Shown here in pieces: positions 54,397 through 64,000 of a stretch of DNA of 64,000 nt (the first letter of the stretch is position 1; the number at the start of each line of letters is the position of its first letter). This DNA comes from Brachyhypopomus gauderio. Lineage: Eukaryota > Chordata > Actinopteri > Gymnotiformes > Hypopomidae. The notes under the pieces are model-generated. The model did no database searches. It was not told the DNA's origin and saw only the letters and a program-made list of their open reading frames with translations. Where the stretch lies: positions 10,574,438 to 10,638,437 of the forward strand of contig NC_135212.1 in NCBI RefSeq assembly GCF_052324685.1, in the 5' to 3' direction. Position numbers and translations under genes: made by a program.

Positions 54397-54864
54397 AACA
54401 GAATAAACAAGAATAATCCAAATAAACTAGCATGTCAAGAAATACATTAACCAAGATTCATATGGAGAACATTAACATTGACCGAAAAAGAAAGACAGAA
54501 GACACAAGCAATATATACCAAACTAACTGACCAAACCAAACTAGAAACAGCTCAAACCAATATAAGAGGGCAGGGAAATAAACAAGAAGGTGTGACAGAT
54601 TGAAAACAAAATGTGATTGACAGACAGAGGAGGAGCTAGATGTAGGGGCGGAGCCAGATGTGTCACTAGGTAAAGTTTTTCGTTTATCTATGAAGGATCA
54701 TTTAGCACTTTTGATGCTCTGATAGGCTGATTCTTTTTTCTTGAAATTGCAGTTTCTGTCTGTGTTTGTTTTCTTTTATTTGTATTTATTTTAATGTATT
54801 ATTTTTTTGATTATTTATTTAAATTCTTCATTTATATTTTTAACTTATTTAAATATTTTTTTAT

Positions 54865-54934
54865 AAATTGTAAAGCACTTTGAGTTGCATGTATGTATGA
54901 AAGGTGCTATACAAATAAAGATTATTTTATTATT
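54865..54934 (+). repeat. Retroposon 3' tail, second copy
   Basis: Nearly identical to 44048-44116: TTGTAAAGCACTTTGAGTTG, then GTATGAAAGGTGCTATACAA and ATAAAG followed by an AT-rich tail. Confidence 0.65.
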
Positions 54935-56329
54935 TTTTCTGCTTCTATTTCTGTGTTTGTTCCATGACAAGTGTATTGTTTATGTGAGTATATTTAATAC
55001 ACGCCTTTCATGTTGTCTTCATCAGTCGTTGTTTAACTTCAGTCCTGTTTGTTCCTGGCAGTTTACCGTAGTGTCCTAAGTAAATGTTTAACAATAAAAG
55101 TTTGACTGTGCTCTCAACCTGGTATGCTAATTTGTTCCTCACTAGTTACAGAAACATTCCACCCTGACTGGAATGATTGCCAAACATAACAAAAGAATGA
55201 TTTTACAATGCACCCAACATCTTTTATCTTTGAATGAAAACAGCAGGAATAATACGTCACATTTGGGGATTACTATTCAGTACAATAAGTAAAGTAAGAA
55301 CCAGTGAGCCTCCAGGTCTTAGATACCAGGAGTATGAAGCAATGAGTCCAGTATCTTTTTCAATTATAAAATTGAAACTATTACACCATATATTTAAACA
55401 GCTTGACTAACCTCACACATCTGGTACCTAATACTACTGACATAGATGCTGAGCACTGTAGTTCAACAGAACTTCAGCAGATTGAAGAGGTTCAGATCTT
55501 CTCTCCTCTTAATCATCTACTTGCCACTACTTGGGATTTTGGGAGTCAGGGGTGGGGCATGAGTGATGAGCTTTATTTCAGAACATGCAAACAAAACAAA
55601 CTTAAGTAAGTAGCAGGGTTGTCCAAGTCTCTGGTTTATGACTAGGGACCATCAGTGTGAACCTCTGACCTCTGTGGGGTATAAACAGTGATGGTAATTG
55701 ATCAACAGATGTAGGTGATGATTCAGTAGGTGATCGGGACTAGGGAGGTGAATCTGGGTACTGGACTATGGTGTGACACCTACAAGATTACTTCACGTCA
55801 AGTTACTTATGAAATATTTGTCAGTCTACTTTAATATTTTCTAGAGCAAGTAAAAATTTAAAGAAAAGCAACTTTATTCATTACGTTATTGGTTTGCAAT
55901 CCAGAGTTAACCAGAGGAGGACAGGTTCCCCTTCTGAGTCTTTGGTTTCAAAACTTCTTCCTCTTGCTCTCAGGATGTTTTCCTTGCTACTGTCATACTT
56001 TATTAAAAGCACTTTATAAATACATTAGAACTGAACTGCTGACTTCAGGAAGACCTGTGGTGATCACAGATCTCCTCAGCACGCTCTACTGGGGCTCCCT
56101 TGAGAGTCTGACCAGCTGCATCTCTGAAACTGCTGTGTCTCAGTTCACATCACCTGCAGCAGACATTGTGCTGTAGGCAGTAATGTGCAAGATGGACTTG
56201 TTTAAGTCTTACTCAATACTTCAAAGAGCCTCTCTTCTCTCTCCGTGCCAGACTCCCATCACAAACACTGTACCAGTAAAGCCTTCAGCACTGTCAGTGA
56301 TGTCTCCCTCCCGCCCATTAAGATGAACA
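54935..56329. other. Intergenic stretch without a recognised gene
   Basis: Short open frames at 55403-55609 and 55889-56176 show no recognisable domain. Part of 55980-56200 may be decayed LINE coding sequence, but the family could not be set. Confidence 0.45.
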
Positions 56330-56337
56330 GTTTATCA

Positions 56338-57359
56338 CAGAGGTGGGACCAAGTCAGTGTTTTGCAAGTCTCAAGTAAGTCCAAGTCTTTATCCTCAAGT
56401 CCCGAGTCAAGTCTCAAGCAAAGACAGTCAACTCAAGTCAAGTCTCGAGTCAAGACAAGCAACCGTCAAGTCAAGTCCCAAGTCTGAAACTTGGAATTTC
56501 AAGTCCTTTTGAGTCTTTTTTTTTTTTACAGGCACCAACGCTTTACGAATGCTACGCTAATGCATTTCTTTACTCGTTTTGTTGGTGTCCGCCAGCCAAA
56601 AGATGACAGATCATTTACATTTTATCTTCTTTTAATTACATAAATGTACTTAAACAAGAATGTTTCATTACATCATTTTATACGAAAATAGCAAGCTTCA
56701 TCGTAAGCAAGATGCTGTCATTACGAATGGTTATTCTAAACATTTGGATAAAATGTTTAAATATAGACTAATAAAAGGTTAGGGTTATTTTTTCATTGTT
56801 TTCTGTTATTGTGGGGTCACGGTGTAGGCTACTATTGTTACCTGGAGATTCAGTGGGGTCACATATTCTGATGGCTGCCGTCAGAATTGGTGACCCCAGT
56901 TAAAAAGGCTCACCTGTACATCCCATTCATGATTTCTTTGTTGGCTGCAATGGTGAGGGGATGGTAAATCTTGTTTAAGTACATTTATGTAATTAAGAGA
57001 CGATAAATGTAAATATAAACATCTGTCATATTTTGGCTCGTGGACACCAACAAAACGAGTAAAGAAAGTGCATCAGCGTAGTTTACGTCAGAGTCTGTGT
57101 CAGAAGGACGGAAATGAAATTAATGGGGCGCACTTTATAAATATTAATATGCGTTTTAAAATTTAGATTTGGGGTAAAAAAAAATCAAGTCTTTGCAAGT
57201 AAACAGGTTCAAGTCCAATTCAAGTCCCAAGTTATTGGTGTAAAAGTCCAAGTCAAGTCTAAGTCTCTGAATATTTTTTCAAGTCAAGTCAAAAGTCTTA
57301 ATATTAATGACTCGAGTCTGACTCGAGTCCAAGTCATGTGACTCGAGTCCCCACCTCTG
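56338..57359. mobile_element. hAT-like non-autonomous element with CAAGTC-rich ends, copy 2
   Basis: The ends are CAGAGGTGGG and CCCACCTCTG. Perfect 8-base target duplications GTTTATCA lie at 56330-56337 and 57360-57367. The terminal segments match those of copy 1 at 42550-43960 in reverse orientation. The core differs: it is a foldback in which about 56545-56660 is an inverted, roughly 85-90 percent similar copy of about 56967-57085 (arms contain ACTCGTTTTGTTGGTGTCC and ATTACATAAATGTACTTAAA). No coding capacity. Confidence 0.9.
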
Positions 57360-57367
57360 GTTTATCA

Positions 57368-58166
57368 TCTTACTACCTCACGGGACATTTGTACCTCACT
57401 ACCTCACAGGACATTTGTACCTCACTACCTAACAGGACATTTGTAGTTATGTTGCTCATGTCTGCACACCTACAGCTTTTTCCTCTGGTCTAATATGTTT
57501 CATGTGAACTTGTGGACTTATTGTATTAATTATATTGGGTGTTGCGCCCAGTTTTCAATGTGTATTTGTTAGCCTGTTTAGTCTAATTTACATCTATGCT
57601 GCACACTCACTGTCTTAAAACACTTTGTGTTCAGTGATACTTCTTATAAATTCTTATAAATGCTGTCATTCTGTAAACAGACTCTGTCCTATATGATCAA
57701 GGACCCAGACGTTGAAGGAATGTTGTTTATTTCACTAAATTTAATATAGGGATGGGATTCCACTAAAGATCTTCTTGACTCTTGATGGTCAACATCACAC
57801 AGCTGTATTTGTGAGTGTTGGAGAAACTGAGGTGAAGTGACCAGTCTAACACAATATATTTCCTGTTTCCTAAACTGAGTGAGGACTGAGCCTGTCTCAA
57901 ATTAGCTTGTGGCTAAAACTGTCTTGCTTCTTTGGAAGGGTGTATTTTGAGTAATGCTGTACTGACATGTATTTTGCAATGAAAGAGAAGTAAAATGCTT
58001 ACAAGGTTTGATGTGCCTAAAATTGAGCTGTGGTTATTACGATCATGAACTCGTCACAAGAACGCACTGTTCCAAAAGCAACACAAACTTGACCACAGGG
58101 CAACATATAGTATAAAGTAATATATACTACAGTATAAAGCCTGATAAAATATTACAATGCAAATGG
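57368..58166. other. Intergenic stretch without a recognised gene
   Basis: A small tandem repeat of about 27 bases (CATTTGTACCTCACTACCTC, three units) lies at about 57371-57440. Nothing else is recognised. Confidence 0.5.
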
Positions 58167-58470
58167 GGCAGTCATGTCCTGGTGTTAGGTAACTGGTCTT
58201 GTGACCGGAGGGTCGTGGGTTTGATTCCCAAGCCCGAGGCAATGACAGAGGTGCCCTTGAGCAAGGCACCTAACCCCAACTGCTCCCCGGTCGCCGGGCT
58301 ATAGGGCTGCCCACCTCTCTGGGCACGTGTGCACCACAGCCCCCTAGTAATCGCAAGTGAGTGTGTGTGTGTGTGTGTGTGTATGTGTTCTAACTGCACA
58401 TATGGGTAAATGCGGAGGACAAATCTCGATTGCGGTGAAAAATCACAATTGACAAATATGGCACATTTAG
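58167..58470 (+). mobile_element. tRNA-derived SINE
   Basis: The head has the form of a tRNA gene: an A-box-like TGGTGTTAGGTAACTGG, then the B box GGTTTGATTCCC (tRNA consensus GGTTCGANTCC). The body contains GCCCTTGAGCAAGGCACCTA, CCCCAACTGCTCCCC and GGGCACGTGTGCACC, then a GT microsatellite, then ATGCGGAGGACAAATCTCG. This body is familiar from fish, particularly otophysan, genomes. It is a retroposed copy, not a working tRNA gene: the anticodon arm is not intact and no acceptor stem pairs. Confidence 0.85.
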
Positions 58471-59600
58471 AATTATGATTAGTTCTATTAAATGGAAATT
58501 AAGTTTAGGATTATAGAATATATGAATCAAACATTATTGGAAATTGATGACTCATTTGTCATAAATTAGAATATTTCAATATTTTGATGATTTAAGTGGA
58601 ATACGTTCAATGATTAAGTACCCAGTAAAAAGTTAACATGTAATCCCACTGATACATAATCAGTGTAAAGTCAACATATGTCATAAGTCAATCATATATG
58701 CATATCTGCACATACCCAATACAGCCTTCATATGAACAGCAGATTAAATTTGACCTCCCATCATATAAATTTTTGTAACCCTATAGTTAATCTATTATGA
58801 CATAAGTTATACTTTCACAAGTCACAAAACAACCTTCTTAAACTGCACTGGTGTTAAAGTTAAATTGTATGATAGCGTAGCTAATCTGTAATCTGTATAG
58901 CAAATACCAGTATATAAAACCACTTAAAAAATAATAAATGTAATCTGTTTTTCTTTTGTGAACTCCTATACTGAGACGTCATGTGTAACATTGTCACTCC
59001 AAAAAACATCAAATGAGTTGTGCTACTTGCCCACGACAGCTCCTGATAACATCACCAGGACTCCAAGGTTCATCTGCATTTTCACAAAGCTGAAAAATAC
59101 ATCAAATTTCTTCAATCCAAAATGATCTAACACAGAGAGTGATTATCTCTCTGAAGCTTTTCGATTGACACCTTTGCAGTCAGTCAGTACTCCAGTTACA
59201 CACTTACACAGAGCTTCACTGTGATGAGAAAACAAGGCAGACGAATTAGAGAATGTAATGGGCTAATATTTTACATGGCTAGATATGCTTTTGTGTGTAA
59301 AAGAGGAAGTACCATAACATTTGTGTAAGAACATACTTCCTGTTTTCTTACCAGATAAAATGGACAGAATGTTATGTGTGTTACGGTATATGTTAATAAA
59401 TCATGTCATATTTAAATAGTTAAACTCTCTATCTCTATTCTTTACACAGATCACTTAGACTTGTATTACCTAGCAATAATTACCCAGTTATTCATTAGTT
59501 AAAATAATTAGCAATAATTCCATTAGCTTTTAGCCTAAAATAATTCAAATTGTTTTGAAGGTAAAGGTCACACACACGGTTCTCTTGTCGGTTCTCTCAT
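58471..59600. other. Intergenic stretch without a recognised gene
   Basis: AT-rich and without convincing open frames. Confidence 0.55.
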
Positions 59601-59604
59601 CATA

Positions 59605-60761
59605 GAGGTAGCATGATGCGGTGTCTACAACCCACAGAAGTTGCTCAGGTAGTGCAGCTCATCTAGGATGGCACATCAATGTGAGCTGTGGCAAGAAGGT
59701 TTGCTGTTGTCTGTCAGCACAGTGTCCAGAGCATAGAGCAGATACCAGGAGACAGGCCAGTACACCAGCAGACATGGAGGGGGCCGTAGGAGGGCCACAA
59801 CCCAGCAGCAGGACCGCTAACTCCTCCTTTTTGTGTGGAGGAACAGGAGGAGCAGTACCAGAGCCCCACAAAATGATCTCCAGCAGGCCATTAATATCCA
59901 TGTTTCTGCTCAAACTGTCATGAGGGTGGTATAAGGGCCCGACATAAACAAGTGGGACTTATGCTTACAGCCCAACACCGTGCAGGGCGACTGGCATTTG
60001 CCAGAGAACACAAAGATTGGCAGATTCGCCATTGGCGCCCTGTACTCTTCACAGATGAGCGCAGGGTCACACTGAGCACATGACTGAGTCTGGAGACGTA
60101 ACAGAGTCTGGAGACGTAACAGAGTCTGGAGACGTGACAGAGTCTGGAGACGCCGTGGAGAACGTTCTGTTGCCTGCAACATCCTCCAACATGACTGGTT
60201 TGGGTCAGTAATGGTGTGGGGAGTCATTTCTTAGGAGGGCCGCACAGACCTCCATGTGCTAGGCAGAAGTACCCTGACTGGCATTAGGTACCAGGGTGAG
60301 GTCCTCAGACACATTGTGAGACCATATGCTGGTGCACTGGGCCCTGGGTTCCTTCTGATGCATGATAATGCTAGGCCTCATGTGGCTGAAGTGTGTCAGC
60401 AGTTCCTGCAGGATAAAGACATTGATGCTATGGACTGGCCTGTCCGTTCCCCAGACCTGAATCGAGCACATCTGGGACATCATCCACCAACACCACATTG
60501 CACCACAGACTGTCCAGGAGTTGACTGATGCTTTAATCCAGGTCTGGGAGGAGATTCCTCCGGAGAACATCTGTAGCCTCATCAGGAGCATGGCCAGGCG
60601 TTGTAGGGAGGTCATACAGGCACGTGGAGGCAACACACACTACTGAGCCTCATTTTAACATGTCTTGAGGAATTTCCACTGAAGTTGAAACAGTTTTGTC
60701 TCAATTTGTCATTGAGTCATTGAGGAGGTGTTATTTTAGTGTTCCCTTTATTTTTTTAGCA

Positions 60762-60768
<7 letters not shown>
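59605..60768 (+). mobile_element. Tc1-like transposon relic, 5' truncated
   Basis: A decayed transposase of the Tc1/mariner superfamily on the plus strand. The frame at 60256-60528 gives GEVLRHIVRPYAGALGPGF, then MHDNARPHVAEVCQQFL and DWPVRSPDLN, the DDE catalytic region with the second aspartate in HDNARPH. Upstream, helix-turn-helix-like and ...TDERR...T segments are scattered over frames with stops. The right end has TTAGTGTTCCCTTTATTTTTTTAGCAG-like sequence (about 60736-60765), typical of the inverted repeat of such elements. A matching left repeat was not found upstream, so the left end is lost. An 18-base tandem expansion lies inside (60084-60155). Confidence 0.87.
60084..60155 (+). repeat. 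18-base tandem repeat inside the Tc1-like coding region
   Basis: Four units of CAGAGTCTGGAGACGTRA (the first starts CTGAG, the last ends CCG). Eighteen bases equals six codons, so the expansion does not shift frame. Confidence 0.9.

Positions 60769-60826
<58 letters not shown>
60766..60826. repeat. (TA)n(CA)n microsatellite
   Basis: A TA array followed by a CA array directly after the right end of the Tc1-like element. Tc1 elements insert at TA, so the array may have been the target. Confidence 0.85.
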
Positions 60827-60830
60827 ATGT

Positions 60831-61476
60831 GTGTTTCACAACAAACGATACACACACAAAGACACGCATGTTGCAGGGACTGGGCTCAAACAAATGCGAG
60901 CAATGGTGCAGACAGTGAAAGGACCCCCCCCCCCCCCCCCCACCAACAGCGTTGCTGTCAATTGTGCACCAGTGTCAGGGGCAGCTGAGGTGCATGCACC
61001 AACTCTAGGAGCCACTGGGGTGCAGGCACTGGGTTCCTGCTGAAGGACGTGCACTGGTCCTGTGTGCCACTCAGGGGTGCACTGGTGTGGCCGGACGATG
61101 CCTCCTTGATGCTTGTTGAGGTGCCCTGTGGGCCCTGGACTGTATAACACTACAGGGTCAGAAGAACCTCTGACCCACTACAGATTCAGAGGTGTAAACC
61201 CAGCAGCACACAGCTCCAGTCTTGCTGCAGGAAGCAGCACTTTCACAAGATACTGCTCACTGCAGCCATCAGCCTGTATAACTATACTCTCTAATTCATC
61301 TGTTTCTCAGGCACCCATGTGCATCTGAGCATCATCTGCACTGAACTTCATAACTGTTTATTCTGCACTAGTCGTACATCTTTGTGCATGACTAGCTTAG
61401 TGAGAGATTGAATCTGTGTTAAATTACTGTAGAGCAATTTGATAATACTAACTGAAACACCAGCTGTGGCCTTATT

Positions 61477-61512
<36 letters not shown>

Positions 61513-62192
61513 ACACACACTTGCAATTACTAGGGGGGGGGGAGTTTTGTGAACGACTTCACACTGCTTGTGATGCTGCTAAAGTGTCACTTTCAGTTGC
61601 ATGGTGTGCCATGAAGGCGACGTTTGACATAAAGGCGCTACGTCGTGAATTTAGACCTGGTTGGTTTTGTTGCCCATGGCTGGTTCTGCTTTGCGCTCAC
61701 ATAATCACGTATGAGGTGACTAGAAGTTGAGTGATGTTAATTATGTGATATCTACTCCTGCCCGTATGCATAAGCACCGTGTGTGTCACATTAACGTGTT
61801 AAAGCCGTATGTGTCTGAGCCAAGAGTGCTGAGTCACCTACAGTTTGAAGCCTGCTCTGGTTACGATAGTACCAGAATTTTCTAACATCAACGAGTGTGA
61901 AAACGTTGGATTAACACCACCTTCAATCTCTCTTTTGTCTGCTCATCTACACAATACAGAGTTGTTGCATCAGCTGTAATCTATCCTGCAACGTTTGCCA
62001 GAGGATGCCAGTGCTGATTTAAAGTCCTCGTGTATGGAATATGCAAGACTGTTTACAGACTAATGTGTTAAAACACATTAATGTGCGCGATAGTAGTCCT
62101 ATTAAACAAAACTACTATCAAAATTAGTCCTGTTAAACGCGCTTATATGTGTGTGGAGGTGGTGTATTTGGTAAGACATTGTCTGGCACGTT
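60831..62192. other. Intergenic stretch, possible decayed LINE 3' part
   Basis: It holds a poly-C run (about 60925-60940), a CA array (61477-61520) followed by a poly-G run, and at about 61176-61300 a frame ending KILLTAAISLYNYTL that resembles LINE C-terminal ends. No host gene is seen. Confidence 0.4.
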
Positions 62193-62290
62193 CTAGTTCT
62201 AGTCCTAGGTCTAGTTCTAGTTCTAGTTCTATTTCTAGTTCTAGTCCTAGGTCTAGTTCTAGTTCTATTTCTAGTTCTAGTCCTAGTTCT
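62193..62290. repeat. Hexamer array TTCTAG / TCCTAG
   Basis: About 16 units of a 6-base repeat alternating TTCTAG, TCCTAG and TTCTAT with GTCTAG variants. Six-base periodicity keeps frames open on both strands. Confidence 0.9.
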
Positions 62291-62334
62291 ATTCAATTAC
62301 AGGAACGTGAACGCTGTTGTAATACCTGTCTGAC

Positions 62335-63235
62335 TCCTATCCATTACCCAGAATTGAGGATTGTGTGGATACTGTTGGTTCTGCCAATTATGAGACCAAG
62401 TTAGATTTGTTGAAAGGCTACTGGCAGGTGCCTTTAACCGACCGTGTTTCGGAGATTTGTGACGCCTGATGCGTCATGTTGCAATATTCCGTTGTGGCAT
62501 TTGGTATGTGAAACACTCCAACAACATTTCAGCACCTGATGAGTTGGGAGCTTCGGTCTGTACCAAGTTGTGCTGCCTATCTTGATGACGTAGTGATTTT
62601 TACATCCTCGTGGGTTGAGCATGTACACGTTTTACAAACGTGTTTGTTCATTTATAGCATACATCTTTGACCCTAACCTTTGTCAAGCGGGACTTTGGAA
62701 AAGCAACTAGCTATGCTTTAGTAAGGGAGGTTGGAAAAAAGTCCTTACTCCGGCAGATAAAATTCAAGCTGTTTTTCAGTATGCCGTGCTGAATACGAAC
62801 TAGACAAGAGCTATGTAGATTATTGGGCATGGGTGGGTACTTTTGTAAAATCTTTTCTGTGGTGGTCTCTCCCCTGACTAATCTGTTGAGGAAACGGGTT
62901 GAGTATAAGTGGACTAGTGATTGTCAGAAGGCTTTTGAAAGTCTGAAAGGTCTCTTATATAGTGCACCAGTGTTGGCTTCTCCTGATTTTACCTGTCCTT
63001 TCAAACTAGAGGTGGATGCTCGGCCAGGCCAACCCTTCCTTTGGGTAGAGGATATGGTGGTGGTTGTGTCTGAGCTGTGTACTATGATGTTTCCGTGTAG
63101 ACCTCCAGGAGATGAGAGAGGAGGCAGAGGGTGGGCATATGGCAAGAGAGACTTAAATATATTTGACTGTCATTATTTTGTACACAGCTATTTTTGTGAT
63201 CCGAAGTATTGTCTGCTTGCTGGGGGTTTGTGATA
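62335..63235 (+). mobile_element. Ty3/gypsy LTR retrotransposon, decayed pol fragment
   Basis: A relic of reverse transcriptase followed by RNase H. At 62410-62630 short in-frame blocks match Ty3/gypsy reverse transcriptase, including LLKGYWQVPL and the catalytic YLDD motif, interrupted by at least two stop codons or frameshifts. After a gap, the frame at about 62823-63045 gives the connection and start of RNase H (GGYFCKIFSVVVSPLTNLLR, WTSDCQKAFESLK, APVLASPDF, FKLEVDA). The rest of RNase H, integrase, gag and both LTRs are not seen. It cannot encode a working polymerase. Confidence 0.88.
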
Positions 63236-63871
63236 GTAATACATAATAAAGGTTTTTCTTTTCACTTGTATTGTGATATATGTTAGTAGGGGGTAAGTCT
63301 CAGTTGTGTTTTTCTTTTTTTTGGGTAAATAAGTTAAAAGGTGGGAGGAGTTAGTTGGAATTATGTTTGTTGTTTTGGCGTGGCTTTACTCTCGAAGTTA
63401 TTATATGTATTTTGTTATTTCTTTGTCTGTAAACCATGGGCAAATATACCTATGAACAGTGACTGACTGCTAAATGCTGAAAATGCAACTGTAGTTTTGG
63501 CCACTGTTGTAGCACTTACAACCCATAAACCATGTGTGGTACCCACAAAAGGAACCATAACATGGCAGTGCTGACTCATCTGTTGACACTAGTGAGTTCT
63601 GAGGGTTGTTCCTGCATCACCACTGAATGCAGCATAAAAGTGGATAAATTCTGCTGTGAATCCATGAAAAATTGAAAAATGTGATCTGAGCGACTCTGAA
63701 CAAGGCACCACCTAAGCATTGTGGCTAACCAAGTTCATCACTTCATGGCAGCTGTTTACTCCATGGCAGAGAGACACAATCAGCAGGACAATGCATCATG
63801 CCACCAGAGTCAATAGTCCTGTATAATAGTCCTGTGTTGGTTCCAGGATCATGACAGTGAGTTGTCTTGGC
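63236..63871. other. Intergenic stretch without a recognised gene
   Basis: AT-rich; no convincing frame or repeat family. Confidence 0.5.
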
Positions 63872-63968
63872 CTGTGATTGGTTGTCTGTGACTTGTACCT
63901 GTGTTAACAATTGTAAAGCGCCTGGAGTATCCTGAAAGGCGCTATATAAATTGAACATTCATTCATTT
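63872..63968 (+). repeat. Dispersed repeat 3' tail, same family as 46141-46240
   Basis: It shares TGTGATTGGTTGTCTGT, TGTTAACAATTGTAAAGC and GGCGCTATATAAATTGAA with the right end of 45699-46240 and ends in the same ATTC repeats. Confidence 0.75.
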
Positions 63969-64000
63969 CTTAATCCTACAGAGCACCTCTGGAAACAGGT

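Noticed and set aside
53354-54416. Open frames of 350 and 323 codons on the plus strand, and smaller ones on the minus strand
   Set aside because: They are translations of a CCAGAGATGG/CACA minisatellite. Several frames are open at once and there is no splice or start context.
58167-58240. A functional tRNA gene
   Set aside because: A- and B-box-like elements are present, but no complete cloverleaf forms and the sequence continues into a typical SINE body.

Overview
This is vertebrate nuclear DNA, almost certainly from a teleost fish. The genes have many introns with GT-AG splice sites. The encoded proteins are close to those of bony vertebrates. The repeats are typical of fish: L2 LINEs, hAT and Tc1 DNA transposons, a tRNA-derived SINE, long CA/GT arrays and Ty3/gypsy remnants. 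The SINE and some dispersed repeats resemble those of otophysan fish, but that is an impression rather than a proof. There is no operon and no prokaryotic structure.

Layout. (1) 1-3735, minus strand: the first eleven coding exons of polr2b (second-largest RNA polymerase II subunit); the rest lies left of the window. (2) 3736-4148: a short head-to-head promoter. (3) 4149-7843, plus: noa1, a mitochondrial circularly permuted GTPase, complete in seven exons. (4) 7844-10031: convergent 3' ends of noa1 and rest. (5) 10032-13906, minus: rest, the RE1-silencing zinc-finger repressor, complete in three coding exons, with a probable non-coding first exon at a CpG island near 16.2 kb. (6) 20125-31149, plus: a b4galt1-type Golgi galactosyltransferase, complete in six exons. 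(7) 31.2-48.2 kb: no recognisable host gene, but a dense nest of transposons between 40.5 and 46.2 kb. (8) 48223-51988, minus: an immunoglobulin-type receptor resembling the CD2/SLAM family with four cytoplasmic tyrosine motifs; its signal-peptide exon was not found. (9) 52-64 kb: a 1-kb minisatellite, a second hAT-like element, a tRNA-SINE, a Tc1-like relic and a decayed Ty3/gypsy pol fragment.

The block rest - noa1 - polr2b matches the order known at human 4q12, so it is old conserved synteny. The b4galt1-type gene beyond rest differs from the human neighbours. The gene products act in different places (nuclear transcription, mitochondrial translation, Golgi glycosylation, immune cell surface), and nothing suggests that they form one pathway.

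Exon borders were set by reading splice sites and checking that codon phase closes across every join. For polr2b, noa1, rest and the b4galt1-type gene this worked throughout.
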